A DNA stretch of 64,000 bases from Prostheceraeus crozeri. Lineage: Eukaryota > Platyhelminthes > Polycladida > Euryleptidae. This document shows, piece by piece, positions 43,589 through 57,272 of this stretch. Both the position numbers and the translations under genes were made by a program. The notes under the pieces were generated by a model. The model saw nothing but the letters and a program-made list of their open reading frames with translations. It had not been told where the DNA came from and ran no database searches. Location of the stretch: contig CAJQUW010011512.1 in assembly GCA_907163375.1 (NCBI GenBank), forward strand, positions 248,001 to 312,000, written 5' to 3'. Every line of letters starts with the position of its first letter. Position 1 is the stretch's first letter.

Positions 43589-46500
43589 AAAACCCGCTCA
43601 CAGTGTTTGTGGTGACACCGCAAATATAATACTTAATATGTGAATGATATCTAATATGCATAATCCAAACAAATAAAAACTTGCATTATATGTACTTTAT
43701 ATTGTAAACTTGTAATTATTTATTAGTTGAATTGGCCATTCTTTGATTCTCTTTCCGTCCAATGCTCACATTACTTGAGTTTGAACTTGATTAAAGCCTT
43801 CAAAGTCGCTTATCAAGTTTATTATGAATGCCAACTAACAAAATAAAGTGATAATGTCCATTTATTTTTGATACAATGATCGACAGATGTGCAAAACTCC
43901 TTGTCAGAAACTGTGGAAGACGGGGAACGATGTGGGCAGTCAAGATGGAAGATACTCCGTCATGTCACTGTTTCCATGTGTTGGCTGGCTGTCAAATAAA
44001 CACGAATGTCTCATAGTGTTCATCCTAATTCCATATAGGCAAGAACATTTTGAACAATCAGTTAGACTAAGTGTTTGACTTTACCCTAAACAACGGCAAT
44101 TCCACTGCCTGTAGCGGAAGTAGCCCATTATTCCCAGTTCATTGTAGACACACTTAACATTGCAGTGTACACATGAAGACTACGGATTTGGTTTGACAGA
44201 TGGGATCTGAAGTTGCACTTTTCTCTATTACGTTTATCTGTAAATAATTCATGGAAAAATGTTCTTTTAGACGCACATTTGCACAGATTTATTTTTCAAA
44301 TCGCAGTTCGAGTATATGAGAATCAACTGATGTATTTAGACGCAGCTGATTCTAGATAACCAAGTGTCAAGATATTCCTACTTAGAAATATCAGGATCGA
44401 ACGTCAAGTTGAGTATGAGATGCTCGTATTCAGTGCAGTAAATTGCGACTCTTAATTTCTCGATAACTTGAGGAATTGGTCTTTGATCCACAAATATAGT
44501 CACATCGAATGTTTGAAGGAAAAATTTCCTGCACTACAAATTGAATTTCCAGTCAAATGAACCGATGGAGTCTTTAGTTCTGACTAATGTGTCATCGATG
44601 CTGATTGAGCTGTTTGATCGGACTTGTGAATAGGCCAGAATTTTCGGGGTATGAAATATTCAGGTCTACTCAGCCCGCAATTAGAATATTAGCTTCATAT
44701 AGGATAACCGTATTATGTGTACAGTACACAAATTGTCCATACATATTTTTCAATATCCATTATTTGAATCTGCATTGATATTATGATTCATTATGATTCA
44801 ATATTATGATGCATTTCAGCTTGATTTTCGCCATAGGTTAAGAGAGGTCTGCAGGTGATAGCAGATAACCATGTGATCGGTATATTCAATTTAGTAGTAT
44901 AATTATGAGATAGCCAGTTCATATAATAGTAAAATACCTCCAGCCCATACTGTCTATAGTTCATAATTTATACACCAAAAGCTGAAATTGTGTGACTCAA
45001 TTTTTTGTATATAAAAATTCCAGAAAAATGTTCGAAGTTCAGAATTCACGCCAATAGAGTTGCGCTGTTTTATCTAATATTTGATGTCACGATAACTACT
45101 GATTTTGTTTTGCGTGATTCGTATATGCATGTGTAAGAGGCCAATTTAGATGTGTGTAGTTTTGTGGTTTGCATAAAGATATCTATGGTAATTATACACT
45201 AATTCATTGACTTTCACATCTAGACAAGTAAATGGAAATCAATTTCCGACCCATTGTGTCTGATCAAATGGTGAATCACAATGAAATCTCGAAATTAAAT
45301 CACAAAAAAACGAGTTCAAGTTTTTCATTTTTCGACATTTACTTTTCTGCATCGACATTTGAATCACCGAGGACACCTTTTCCAATTCATAGTAAAACAT
45401 CTTAAGTCAAACGTGCGATGTCTCAGATAAACTGCGCTAATCTTTGTATAACATTTGCATGGCGGCATTAAATAGTAAATAATGTCGAAATTCTTCTAAG
45501 AATACCTTTAAAATTTTTAGAACGTGACAATACATCACAATGATATTTGAAAAATTCAGTCATATCTGCCATTTTTCGAAATTTGAAGATGTGTCGATTT
45601 GTATTAGTTTTCGAAAAATTACCATTAATTTTGTAAATAATAATCACTGCAGTCGTACAGAACCTCAAGACAAAGCTTAGATTCTGTCTTAAAGGTAGAA
45701 GGACACAAAATTCGACATTTTTGGTGGATTTGCCTTTTTTACACAGTCACTAGCTTAAATCACATTCTTCGCAGTGATGCTCATTGTTCGAATCAGCAAC
45801 GGAACAGAGTTCTGCTTATTGTACTGAAAGATGTCTACGTTAAACGAATTTAGTCATCACTCGCGAATACATCAGACAGAATTCTTGATGAGAGCGTTGA
45901 TGGTATCAGTGTAATGTGAATATTGACAATCTCTTTAAAGTACGCTCTAATTTCCACAAGGAAATGTTGGTTTGCTTTAATTTGCAATATTGCTGATATA
46001 CACAAGAGACAGTGCAAGAAATTTCACAGGACCGGACTATTGAAACGAATCATAATAGCATTTTCCCTAATTGAATGAAATAGATATCGGCTAGAATGAA
46101 ATCTCCTTTCTTTTCGACTAGAGAAATGGAACATCACCTCCGGGATTGCTAGTGTTTCGAAAGATCTTTTCACCTTATTTGCATTTAATTAGCTTCTTTC
46201 GCTGGGAGAAAAAAACATTATCTTGTTTTCTCATTTTTACACTGGTGGTTTGCAATTATCAGTCATTATAGTTCCACCCACATCTAGCTTTTCATCGGAA
46301 ATAATGTGTTTTCTGTTTGCATAATGAGTTAATGATGCTGTAAGTACACACAGCATTTTCTGATGCCTAGAAAGAGAGAGAGAGCTCCTTTTCATGTCAA
46401 ATTATAAACGGCAATAGAAAGCATCGCAAAATGATCTCAAGCCTTATTATTGAAAGACTGGCTGCTCAGGTGTGAATGCTATTGATCGCCACTTTCAAAA

Positions 46501-49023
46501 TGCCTCGTTTTTTCGCTTTCTGAATTATTTTTGAATTATCACCCATTTACGCCATGTATCATTTGCCTCACAAGGCAGTTTGCGCCACATCGAATTCTTG
46601 TCACAATGATGACTTGACAGGCAACTACACACATCAATTACTGTGGTAATATTATGCTGGACTGCTGAATGTTTCTGGTTGGAGCCCTTCAAGTGTCAGT
46701 TTTAATATTATCAGTTTCCTCAATCTTTTCTCCAAGTAGGTGAAGTTTACCAAATCAGCATGTTGAAACTGCTGGGTAACATAAACGGACCTTAATCCAG
46801 TTTAGTGCTGCTTCAAGTGTAATGGCTTGCTTTTACAGAGAAGTAATGCGTTTCTGAAAATCCGAAAAGCGAATTAAAATACAAGTCAAATCATTTTTCA
46901 ATGAATGTTTTTCCAACAATTCCATCTGAATTGAGACGGCATCAGACGGGCAAAAAGCATTCATTATCCTTCGCTCGTCTGGCAGTACGAAAAATGATGT
47001 ACATGTGAATGGGGAAACACAAAACCAACGGCAAAACTGAAGTGAACTCCTCTTACTTGACGAGAAAATTATTACGGAAGCAATGCAAGTTTTTTGGTAT
47101 TTAGGCATTTTCCCAAGAAGCACTTTGTCTGAAGTTCCGGGCGCATATAGGTGTATAATATATATGATTTGACAAAGTATTATACCTCATTAAGTCAACT
47201 CAGTTGCTTGTTTAGGTACTCATACTTAGATACTCCGCTAACGATTTATTCGAACGAATGACATCAAAGGACTTGCAAGCGAATCAACAATTAAAGCTCC
47301 GACCTTGTGCTTGTCTAACACACTATCAAACAAGAAAATGATAAAGAAAATTAAAAACATAGCCCATATGCTTTTCTTCAGCTTACACAGAATCGGAAGA
47401 TGCTAGAAATCACTGAAATACGAAGATCAAAAGGTTGCACTTTTGAAAAAAGAAAAAGCAGAAACTCTGCGACTGTCAAAGATCCCTTAACCTTCCGTCT
47501 TATCAAACTTGACAACCCGACTACAAGATTTATCAAGTTCGGATACTGGAACTAATCCCTTTCCTTCATTTAGTGTCTATGCCGTCTCCCATGGGCTGCC
47601 TATACGTAGACAGAGTAGATACAAGACAGTTATGAGGTACGGCAGATGTCTATTCGAGGATTCGTGCCTTGTAAATTCGATAATGGCTACAATTAGACCT
47701 CGACCATTCCATTCACTGATGACTTTCCGGGCTAGATTATCTGATGAGAGAAGGTTGAGAGAAGCGAAGCGTGGCTTGTATGAGGGCAGCATTGAAGGAG
47801 GAAGACGCAATGAAGGATGGATAATGAAGTTAGAAGATGGTGTGGATGAAGGATGTCATATTAAATCTAGGATGTGTCATCAACTTGCGTGTAGACAAGA
47901 GAAAACGGAGTAATTGATGAGGATAGTCCAGCTCAAGACCTAGGAGTGTTTCGAAATGCAATTTGTAAATGCCGTGGTGATCTATTTTTCAACCCTCTCT
48001 CTGTGGTAGCGCTCTGTTTTTCAACATCTCTATGTTTAGCACTTCAATATAGCTTGTCTTTAATGTGTTTCAACTATTCACTCTCAAATCACTAAATGTT
48101 TTACTAAATATCTGACATATTGTGAAGTTATTCACATCTCGGAGAATTGGCATGACACATTATTTTATGATTGAAGCTTAATATGATATTAAATACACAT
48201 TTGACTGATATTCGATGACTATTTGATGCATAGAAATTGATAACAATAAAATCTCTAGGATGGAAGAAAAGCTTGCATTGCACAATAGTGGCGCGCATTT
48301 TCACTTACAGTAGATACACCTGTCAGCGACTGGATCATTGGGTTAGAACCAGTCACACATGTAATTCTAAGCTTTTCATTAAAGAAAACGAGATGACCAG
48401 CAACACAAATCGTGATAAATATTACAGGCATTTGACAATCAATTTAAAGCAATTGTTATCAATGAAGAAGCCAAAGACACATTCAGAAGACTGAAGACAC
48501 GTGAAGAAGTGCTAATGGCACCTAACATATCAGACAGGCCTTGCACGAACAGATGCGTTGGTGCTAACTGCATCCAATGGTCTACTACCGGGAAGTGATG
48601 GTCTACTACCGGGAGAAATTCTATTTTTCAAGCACTTCGTCATGGTGGCGGTCTATTACAGATTTTACGGTATACTGTATGTATAGTATTGCTCTTTACT
48701 CGCAATATGTCGCTTGAATAAACATTTTTCTTTCTACCTTTATGAAAAGAAAAATTCAGTGATAGGTTCTTTCGTGATTAATTTTGCCTCTCCATGTCCA
48801 TTTTTCATTTTCAAATTATTGACATATTTCGCTCCTTCAACCAATTGGCGATAGCTATCCTTATTTTGAGAAAGGCATCGTTGTTTTCTGAATATCTTCA
48901 CGTAGTTCAGCAGACATGGTGACGAAATTTGGACTCCTAATTACACAGGTTAGATAGATAGCTTCTGAAGTGACTTCTGACCAAAGATGTCTAATTCTGT
49001 GGCGACATGCTGGATTCATAAAT
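43589..49023. other. No gene recognised
   Basis: The longest stretch without identifiable elements. A 134-codon frame at 47509-47913 on the plus strand lies in a slightly GC-richer patch; its HGLPIRRQSRYKTVM segment faintly recalls the LPIRxRIxYK block of LINE tails, but nothing else agrees, so I do not call it. Short imperfect repeats of TTATGATTCA occur near 44780. Confidence 0.4.
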
Positions 49024-49032
49024 CATTTCTTA

Positions 49033-49344
49033 GGCACTACTGCAGTTTAGTGCACCCTCTTTTACCCCTGCTGCAGTTTAGTGCACCCTAAAATGCATGT
49101 GAGAACAACATGATTTAATCAACAGAATGAATGCCGTTCGTTCTTCCCTATAGTTATATAGAGTGTCTTTGTGTCTTCGTGTGTCTTCGTCTTCGTCTTC
49201 GCACATTACACCGAGCGCGCGCTTCGGTGTAATGTGCGTGGTCATCGTTTGCGGGAGAATGCGCCGTTGTTTTAGGGTGCACTAAACTGCAGTAGGCGCG
49301 TTTCCGTCTCTTTCATAGAGGGTGCACTAAACTGCAGTAGTGCC
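49033..49344. mobile_element. 312-bp MITE with 9-bp target duplication and central hairpin
   Basis: The sequence from GGCACTACTGCAGTTTAGTG to its exact inverse at the other end is flanked by a perfect 9-bp repeat CATTTCTTA (49024-49032 and 49345-49353). Each arm contains the unit CTGCAGTTTAGTGCACCCT twice, about 31 bp apart, so the ends are double. In the middle lie TCTTCG repeats (about 49165-49200) and a perfect 15-bp stem, CGCACATTACACCGA at 49200-49214 with its complement at 49224-49238. Nine-bp duplications and GG ends are typical of Mutator-like elements, which is my tentative assignment. No coding capacity. Confidence 0.85.
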
Positions 49345-49366
49345 CATTTCTTATATTAAAGTCAGT

Positions 49367-49555
49367 GGTCTCCGTGGCACAGTGGTTAAGTGCTTGGCCA
49401 AGTGATCTTTCGGGCCTGAGGTCGAGCCCCAAGAGTGTCATTGGAAGTCGGAAGGAAGGACATCCGGGATAAAAGCACTACAACGCTCCCGAAAAGTCTG
49501 ACTATGTCAGCACCGTCTAAGCCCCGCTAGTATGCGGAGTAGTGACGTTAAAGCC
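49367..49555 (+). mobile_element. SINE-B copy with perfect target duplication
   Basis: Full copy (GGTCTCCGTGGCACAGTGG head; GAGGTCGAGCCCC B box; GTCTGACTATGTCAGCACC; GCGGAGTAGTGACGTTAAAG). TATATTAAAGTCA (13 bp) stands on both sides, at 49352-49364 and 49556-49568. This proves insertion by target-primed reverse transcription and fixes the limits of the family. The left duplication starts inside the 9-bp duplication of the MITE just before it. Confidence 0.93.
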
Positions 49556-49568
49556 TATATTAAAGTCA

Positions 49569-51831
49569 CCTGAATCGAATGTAAATGACCAAGTTATAAG
49601 CGCTTAGCTTCCGGTACTTTTTTGGGTCACCTGGCATGTGTCCCTGGTTATACTAAGTTACTGGTTAGTTTTACTATTATCATGACAGTCACGGAACTTC
49701 TCCTTGCTTCTCTATCTATATCAATTAGATGTTGTTTTTGTTAATTAACTGTTAATACACCGGTCATTCATGGTCAGTTGTCCTTTTCATTATCTCAACA
49801 TCAAACCACAACCTTCGTGATTGTAAAGCTTGGTATTTATCAACAACGGCCTACAGGAAGCATTCATAATTGGAACTCGTGCTTCAAACACCAGATATCT
49901 TGCCGAGCAGATTCACTCCGTCAAGAATCAATTTTGCCTCCAGACAGGTTTGAGTTTCAACCTCGCATAATAACAACAACAGTAATGCAGATGGGGAATT
50001 TGAGTCGTGCTCAGCGCTGTCGAGTTTACGTTCTACTTAATATTTATTATCAAACAGTCAATAACTGTGGCGTCAACACTTTCAATCACATCGGAGATAA
50101 ATTTACGCCGTCCGTGTGCGAAAAGGGGAAGTAGAAGAGGCTTCGGTACTTTCAGTTTGTCTCGAATTCTTGTGTACTAAGAAGAATACTTGATTCAAAG
50201 CTTTCAAAGCTGAAAGTCGAATAATAGCGTATATGAAATGATAGATATTGGCATGTCTTCTCCCCTTACCAATAGAGAAAGACATCCGTCTTAGGGGTCA
50301 GTTATGGAAATGACTGGTTTTGACAGATTCATAAAAAGATCAGCTGATTCCCAAACTTTAAATATCAGAGGTAGAAACTGCTCCGTTCGCGTGATTGAAT
50401 GGAATATATTGCGATATATCGATTGAACGCTTCACGGCGGATAAATGTGTTGAATGAAGTCCCTGGATTGATTTGGATAACATAAACGGGCGTCCTTGTA
50501 TATCTGCTGAACAGTGAGCTTGTCTTAAATATTTAGACATTTACATCGACGAACAGAAACTTCTGCATTGATCCTATTGTATTTAGTTATTTACGAACAC
50601 TGATATCTATCTACCTGAGATGGGCCGGGTTATTGGGATCATTTTTTTCTATGGGGCAACGGGTCAGCAGATGAAGCAGTTTTAACTACAATCATGAATA
50701 TGAAATTTTAGAAAATGTGTTTTATTATGAAGCTTTGAATCTACAGAAAATGACTTCATTGATAAAGTTTGTACTGAAATTGACTTTCTGAAATCAATCT
50801 ACTGTCTGAAAAGTAAGATGAGAACATTTACTAGAACATGGCTTTCATGACGTGTGATAATCAAGACTCGCCTGCAAGACATCTGTGACTTGCAGAACCA
50901 AGTGATTCTCTTTTTTCTTTGATTATTAGTGACAAAAAAGAGATGTAGTTGACCAAGTGACGGGAGATCATCTTTCTGAGACAATAAGAAAAAAATTCAA
51001 TCGAAACTCCCCTTTTCAATTTGTAGGCCGATATTATAAAGTAAAAGTTAAATATTTCTGAGACAGGCCTTCGGCGCACAGCGCCTTCAACGGTCGATGT
51101 TTGGAAAGATTTTTCTCACTGTCACAAGCATAGAAATAAACTGTTTATCTGAAGTTCGCTAGAATGGAAATTGACTCAAGGTCGCCGCACATACGGGGGA
51201 ACTAAGTTGGGGCATGAAGAACCAATTAAAACCTTCGATTTACTCATGTGACTGATTCTAACCCAATGATACAGACGTTGGCAGGTGCGTGCATCTAAGT
51301 CAAAATGCGTGCGATTTATGTGCCGTTATTGTGCATTGCATGAAGCTTAATTTCCATTCTAGAGGTTTTATTGTTGTCAATTTCTATGGTCACAAGAAAG
51401 AAACTTTATATACTACTGAATTCGAGACACGTCTGGATAGGGAAGCTGAATTCACATCTGTTGTCTGATATCTGTTTGATAGTCTAATCAGATCTATGAT
51501 AGCCTTTGAAATATAAGTAATTTTTGATTCCGAAGACCACTATATACGCTGTGCTACAAGGTTTATCCTCCTATTTTTACTTGTTTACTACTGCTTGCTT
51601 TTTGCATATTTTTTGCTTGCTTTTTACTTGTTTACCTGTTACTATGACAGATATTCATCAACGAAGCTCATGTAAGCACGTAGAACTTAATATTTTATAA
51701 TCCTTGTGTAGAATTGAACGATGTAGCAATATTTGCAATGAAGTTGATCAAATTACTAAATAGTAGTACATGTAGTATTGTATATACATAGTATTCCATA
51801 TTAACCTACTGCCATATTAATCCTTCTGTGG
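49569..51831. other. No gene recognised
   Basis: A 118-codon frame (49778-50134) resembles nothing and has no clear splice borders. At 51573-51635 short repeats of TTTTTACTTGTTTAC and TTGCTTGCTTTTT alternate. Confidence 0.45.
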
Positions 51832-51975
51832 TGTGGAAGAGCCCCGACAGTGCATTTGGAGGTGGGCATGATAAGTGTTTGGGATGAAAGTATCACAGCG
51901 CTCCAGGAACGTTCAACTACGTCACTACCGTTCAGACACTCTGTAGGGGTGCAGTGACGTTAAAGCTTCACTTCG
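51832..51975 (+). mobile_element. SINE-B body without its tRNA-like head
   Basis: Begins near the B box (GGAAGAGCCCCGACAGTGCA) and continues through the diverged middle and the 3' core TGCAGTGACGTTAAAGCTTC. 5' truncation is a normal product of LINE machinery. A complete copy in the same orientation follows 56 bp later. Confidence 0.65.
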
Positions 51976-52030
51976 TAAAATTACAATAATTAATGAAATG
52001 TCGGGTACATTCTCCTAGGAATCAAAGACC

Positions 52031-52232
52031 GTCTCTGTGGCCTCTGTGGCACAGTGGTTAAAGTGCTTGCCTTAGCGATCCTTCGGTCCAGTGGTCGAAC
52101 CCCGAAAGTGTCGTACGAAGTTGGCAGGAAGGGCATCCAAGCTAAGCGATCACAGCGCTCCGGATGTGTCTGAATGTGTCAGCATCGTTCAAGCCCCTGA
52201 ATGGAGGTAGCAGTGACGTTGAACAGTCACTT
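52031..52232 (+). mobile_element. SINE-B copy, plus orientation
   Basis: CTGTGGCACAGTGGTTAAAG, then GTCCAGTGGTCGAACCCCG B box, GTTGGCAGGAAGGGCATCC and GTAGCAGTGACGTTGAAC. The first few bases are duplicated (GTGGCCTCTGTGGC). Confidence 0.85.
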
Positions 52233-53056
52233 CCTTATGAATTGAAGGGTGTATTACATGACAAAGGAAGAGGTCTCTGAAACCTTGACAATACAAATTA
52301 TATTCAGCCGGTTTCGACTGAATAGAATATTGAACCAATTAGTTGCGTAGCTTTTATCAAATATAGAGGTTTTCTGTTATTATTAGCAATTCTATTTTCG
52401 AAGCAAAGGCGATTTTTACTGTTACAAAATATTCAGTTGCTTCGACTAGCTATTTATGCAGTCTGACTTTAAAATAGATCAATGCGAATGAGATGAAAAT
52501 GGTTCATCAATTGAAGTCAACTAGGAAGGATCATAACGTCGGTTAGTGTCTTCTAATCAAGTGCATTATCCAATACTTGAATTCTTCACCGTCAACGTTC
52601 CCATTGACGTCAATGCATTCACGTCTTAAGACAGTAACATGTTTCTGTCGTAACCGTCTCTCCTGCCATTGACTGTCGTCAAACTTAAGAGAAATCGGTT
52701 ATGATATTGCGCCGATTTTCGTAAACAAACTAGTTACATTCCCCTAAATATGAAACTTTTTCGTTGTAGTATGCGATTATAACCTTATAAATCAACTTTC
52801 AGGATTGTTATTTTTCTGGGAGTTGTTTTAAACTGATCACTAGAATTTCGATTCGCCTATGCACCAATTTTCATGAGGTCAAATCCAGACATTAACAGTG
52901 AAGAGAATTTTCATTACGCGGAAATAATTAAGCTACCACTTCCTTTATTCAATTTGAAGACAATACTATAACCATTGGTGGGCAATTCCTCAACAAGTGA
53001 AGCATGAGCCGGAAAGACAAAAACTTGTTAAAAGTTCAATAATTCAACATATAGCA
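52233..53056. other. Nothing recognised
   Basis: AT-rich spacer between SINE-B and the foldback element; no supported gene. Confidence 0.5.
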
Positions 53057-53765
53057 CGGGAGCTACTGACACTTTCTTCCTAAATTCGCGCACAAAGGGC
53101 TTAATAGCATGGATTTGTAGATTTTGAAATGCTGAATACAAAGATCAAATTATTTAGTGTCACAGTCAGTCGCTTTCGGTTATATGTAAGGTTAAAGGAT
53201 TCCCATTGGAATACAATGGTAAAATTCAAGAAATATCTGTGAATTGTGAAACACTAGGCAATTTTCGTGCATTTTCTTTTCCAGAAAAGAAACTATTTAT
53301 CAGAATGCCATGAAATTTGAAACATGATTGAGTTCAGAACATCAACTTTGATATAAGTGAGTCACATGATTCAGTATTTCATGTCTGAAAGCCTCTACAA
53401 AATTAGTAAAATCGCCAGAATTAAGTCAAAACATAATATTCACTCATTTTGTAGACTCGCAAACATCAAATACTCAATCATGTTTCAAATTTCATGGCAC
53501 TCTGATAAATAGTTTCTTTTCTGCAAAAGAGAATGTACGAAAATTACCAAGTGTTTCACAATCCATCGATATTTCTTTTACAACCGAATTTTTTAAATTT
53601 TACAACTGGATTCCAATGGGAATCCTTTAATCTTACCTAAAACCGAAGGCGACTGGCTGTGACACTTAAGAATTTGATTTTTGTATTCAGCCTTTTAAGA
53701 TCTACAAATCCATGCTATTAAGCCCTTTGTGCGCGAATTTAGGAGAAAGTGTCAGTAGCTCCCGG
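53057..53765. mobile_element. Foldback element with about 285-bp inverted arms
   Basis: The left arm (53057-53338) and right arm (53475-53765) are inverted copies, by eye over 80 percent identical, separated by a 136-bp loop. Both arms begin CGGGAGCTACTGACACTTTC, continue with AATTCGCGCACAAAGGGC, share ATTCCCATTGGAAT and end at AAACATGATTGAGT. No target duplication is evident at either side and no protein is encoded. The long-arm layout fits a foldback-type DNA transposon or MITE; the superfamily is not recognisable from its ends. If transcribed it would give a long double-stranded hairpin. Confidence 0.85.
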
Positions 53766-56700
53766 ATTAATGCATTCGAGAGTAATTCTTAAGAAGCGAC
53801 CGCTACCAAGCATTTAAGATCTGTAGACAGATTGAGAAAATGAAGTAATTTTGTTGCAAGAGTGAATGAAGAGTATACTGCAGAGATATCATAGCTTTAT
53901 GTGTGTGTGTTTTTTGTCTGAAAAAGCTCCTTGGGGACAAGTCACTAAAAAGCGTGTCTTTTTTTAAACGACCGCTGCTGGATCCATTTAGTGCCATAGA
54001 TGGACGAAAGCACGAAAGTATGTCAAAGTCGAGTCATCATGGAGCGATGATTTTCAGTGTATGAGATTATCTTGGGAGCAGTTAGATTTCGAAAAGAATT
54101 ATTATTTTTTAGCATGAAAACTTCTGCTGAAAATAAGTTAAGGATAAAACCTAAGCAATTTTACATTTTTAGATCAGCAACATATTCGAAGAAGACTGAA
54201 TATCATATTCTAGCTTGCGGTTGAAGGGAGGTGATTATCACGCTTCTAGCGTTTCAATAATGCGACGTAATTCTAACTTCTAATAGTTCTAGATTAGAAT
54301 ATATTATCATATGTTCAATTTAAAGGAATAAAGAGCTTTCAGCCTATAATCATTTTTACCATCATGCAGAATTTTATGCAATCAATTAGTCTTAATAAAG
54401 TTCAATTTTCGAGCATCCTTTTGTTCAAACTCAATGCAGTCGCCTTGATCCAAATTATCAGTAAGAAACTAATCGTGAAAATGATGCCACGATGCGTAGG
54501 AATATCATGTAGCTTTCATAATTAAAGGGATCGTCAAGTCTAAGCCATTCTTAGGGATGAAAACAGTACTGCTTTGTTTTGTCCATAGTTCTCAATTGAT
54601 TGAAAACACTTTGTTTGGATTGTAAATTAAGTAACTTGTGTCAGGTAATTGCATTTGTTACTCCGTCTGAGTCCTATGTCGGTTTCGGCAAAAACTCGAC
54701 AAAATTTTCACGTTTTCGCTGACGAACAATTATCTATTGTCTGATGACGAATCTTATGCAATGCAACCAAGTAGAGAACATTCAAGACAATTCATTAAAA
54801 AAAAAATAACAACCGATAGTCGTCTCAATTTTTGTTTGACTAGTCATGCAGATACAAATTAATAGACTAGAATTAGCATGAAAAATTGAACACAAAAACA
54901 GAATTAACAAAAAATAGAAGACATGATCAAACAACAAAAAATAGAAGACATGATCAAACAAGGAGGGCACGTAACATTATAAAAAAATGTCACGCATTGT
55001 TGTGTTCTGCGATAGCAGAAGATCAATATCGCATTTACAGTTATCCTTGAACATGTAACTGTTAATGGAATTTCTACCCTGTTTGTTTATGTCAATAGAA
55101 ACAAGCAAATCGCATTTATTAATTGATTAACTGGATTATCTGAATCGACGAAAGATCATATTTTAGCATTATTTTACCAATAATTATTTCATATTTGTCA
55201 TGCTAGCTTCAGACTTTTCCGCTTTTGGTTGTTATCTTGCTGTTTTGTCGAGAATCAGTCATTTTTCAATCTTCATTTTCTAATTTCATTATTGGCACAC
55301 TGATTCTCAAAAACGAGGTGCATAGTTTTTTTTGCAGTTATATTAAACACAAGAAGGTTATTGACTCATTCAAGACATAATAATTCGGCTATTTAAAAAT
55401 AGATTCAATTCAAGAATAGGAAAATATTTCACATCACGTATTTAGAATTTTGTCAAATTTATCAGCATTTTGATTAAGAGACACAATATGACATCATCTA
55501 TCTGTAATATTTTGTGCATCATTAGAAGTAAAGACACATCTCAGTTCTCTAGATTTCGTAATATGTACGCTTGTCACATATTAATCTCGAAAAGGCGTCG
55601 ACTACTGAATAAAAAATATCTCAAAGGGAACAGGAGAAGAGTACATCAGAGCTATCTTCCTTCAAAAGCTAGTGAGAAAGATAGGGTTTTTTTTAATTGA
55701 ATATGATTAAACTCTTCCCAATGGATGCAATTGTCATTGTAGTTACTATCAGATAATTTATAATTGAATCAATCGACAACTCTGATTCCTTGCAAATTTT
55801 AGACTTTCATTGACGATCAATCTTTGAAATAATTTTCAAAATGGAAATCAGCTCATACAGATTTCTGACGACTGGCAGAAATCGGTATGAGCGGCAATTA
55901 TAACATCATGTCAAAAGCGACAAGTGAAACAGAAAAATCAGGCAATAAACATTTAAAAGAACTAATAAGAAGTTGCTTAAAAGAAGAAAAATTGCAGAAA
56001 ATAAATGAAAATATATTAAAAAATAAAAAATCATAAAATGTAATAAGCAACTAAATTATTTCATACTTGTGATGATACATTTGCAAAATTGTTGAAATGA
56101 AAATGCGATTTTTCTGACCGTGTGTATTGAGAAGCATCCGATGGTCGGACGATCCGTTTGATTGCCAATCAGCTGATATTCGTTTCAACAATATTGCAAT
56201 CAGATGCTGTTTCTTTTAAATTTTTTTGATATCTTTATTTTACATAGTCTCTAAAATCTATTTACTTAAAACCTTTTTTACAGCCGTTTATTGTGCTTTC
56301 TTCAATGTATAAGTCTATAAATGAGCCGTTAGCAAATTCTAGATTAAATCTAAGCACTCCATTACCTAAACCATGGGTACAAAAATATCTTTTATGCATA
56401 TGGACGATATTCTGAATAAATCAAAAGATAACTACAAGAGTCTATCGACCAGGCGCGAGCTTCTGATCTGCTTGATAAGACTCTGTTATCTAAATAAACC
56501 CCCAATTAGGAATAAGGCAAATGTAGCACTGGTTTCTCTTTCACCCTTGACATTTTTTCGTGCAGAATGCAGAATATATCGGGTAGCATCATATTTTATG
56601 GCGTGTCACATGATTTCGTCTTAAATTATTGTATATTTGAAATCATTGTCATTCTCTTGCTCCATTGTATGGTCTTTGTAAAACAAATGAAGTGATGACA

Positions 56701-57272
56701 GCATAAAGATGTTTCGCAATGATTTTTCTTCTTTTAAAATTATTCACAGTTGTGCAGCAACAAAGAAAGAGATCTGTAGATTATATAGTTGTAGCCTCAA
56801 AGCTAAATATCTCAATTACTTTATTTTATAGGTAATGCAGATTCATATTAGCTCGTCTGAATTCTGATAACCGATTGTGAGGCTAAGACGTTGTCATAGC
56901 ATTGAGATCGTCTTTACTTCATCATGTGAGTCTTGATCGATGTTGTGAGGCAAACCTGACGCCTATTGCATTGTTAATGCGTGGCTGATGCTTTCTCTTC
57001 ATTGGTATGCGACAACGATGATAATCAGTTGCGATTGTCAGCGATCTAGGTCAAGATGAGGGTAAAGAATGTGACGGGAGATCGGAGTGATTAGATATTG
57101 AAACACTATTAGTGTTGTAGAAGATTGACTTTTTGACAACTCAACTGATCTAAAGGCTTTCTCATCAATTTGATGATCACATCATTTAACTCAAGTTAAT
57201 CAGTAGATGGGTGTGGTATATTAGAAATTGTCAGTTTGGGTCGTTTCAGTTTCTCCATGATCGAAGCTGCGG
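53766..57272. other. No gene; 27-bp tandem duplication
   Basis: Two exact 27-bp units with the core AAAATAGAAGACATGATC lie at 54906-54932 and 54933-54959. Other frames (55470-55700, 56373-56624) match nothing known. Confidence 0.45.

Noticed and set aside
47509-47913. A 134-codon frame with HGLPIRRQSRYKTV, faintly like a LINE tail.
   Set aside because: The neighbouring blocks expected in LINE tails are absent and the opposite strand is also open; evidence too thin.
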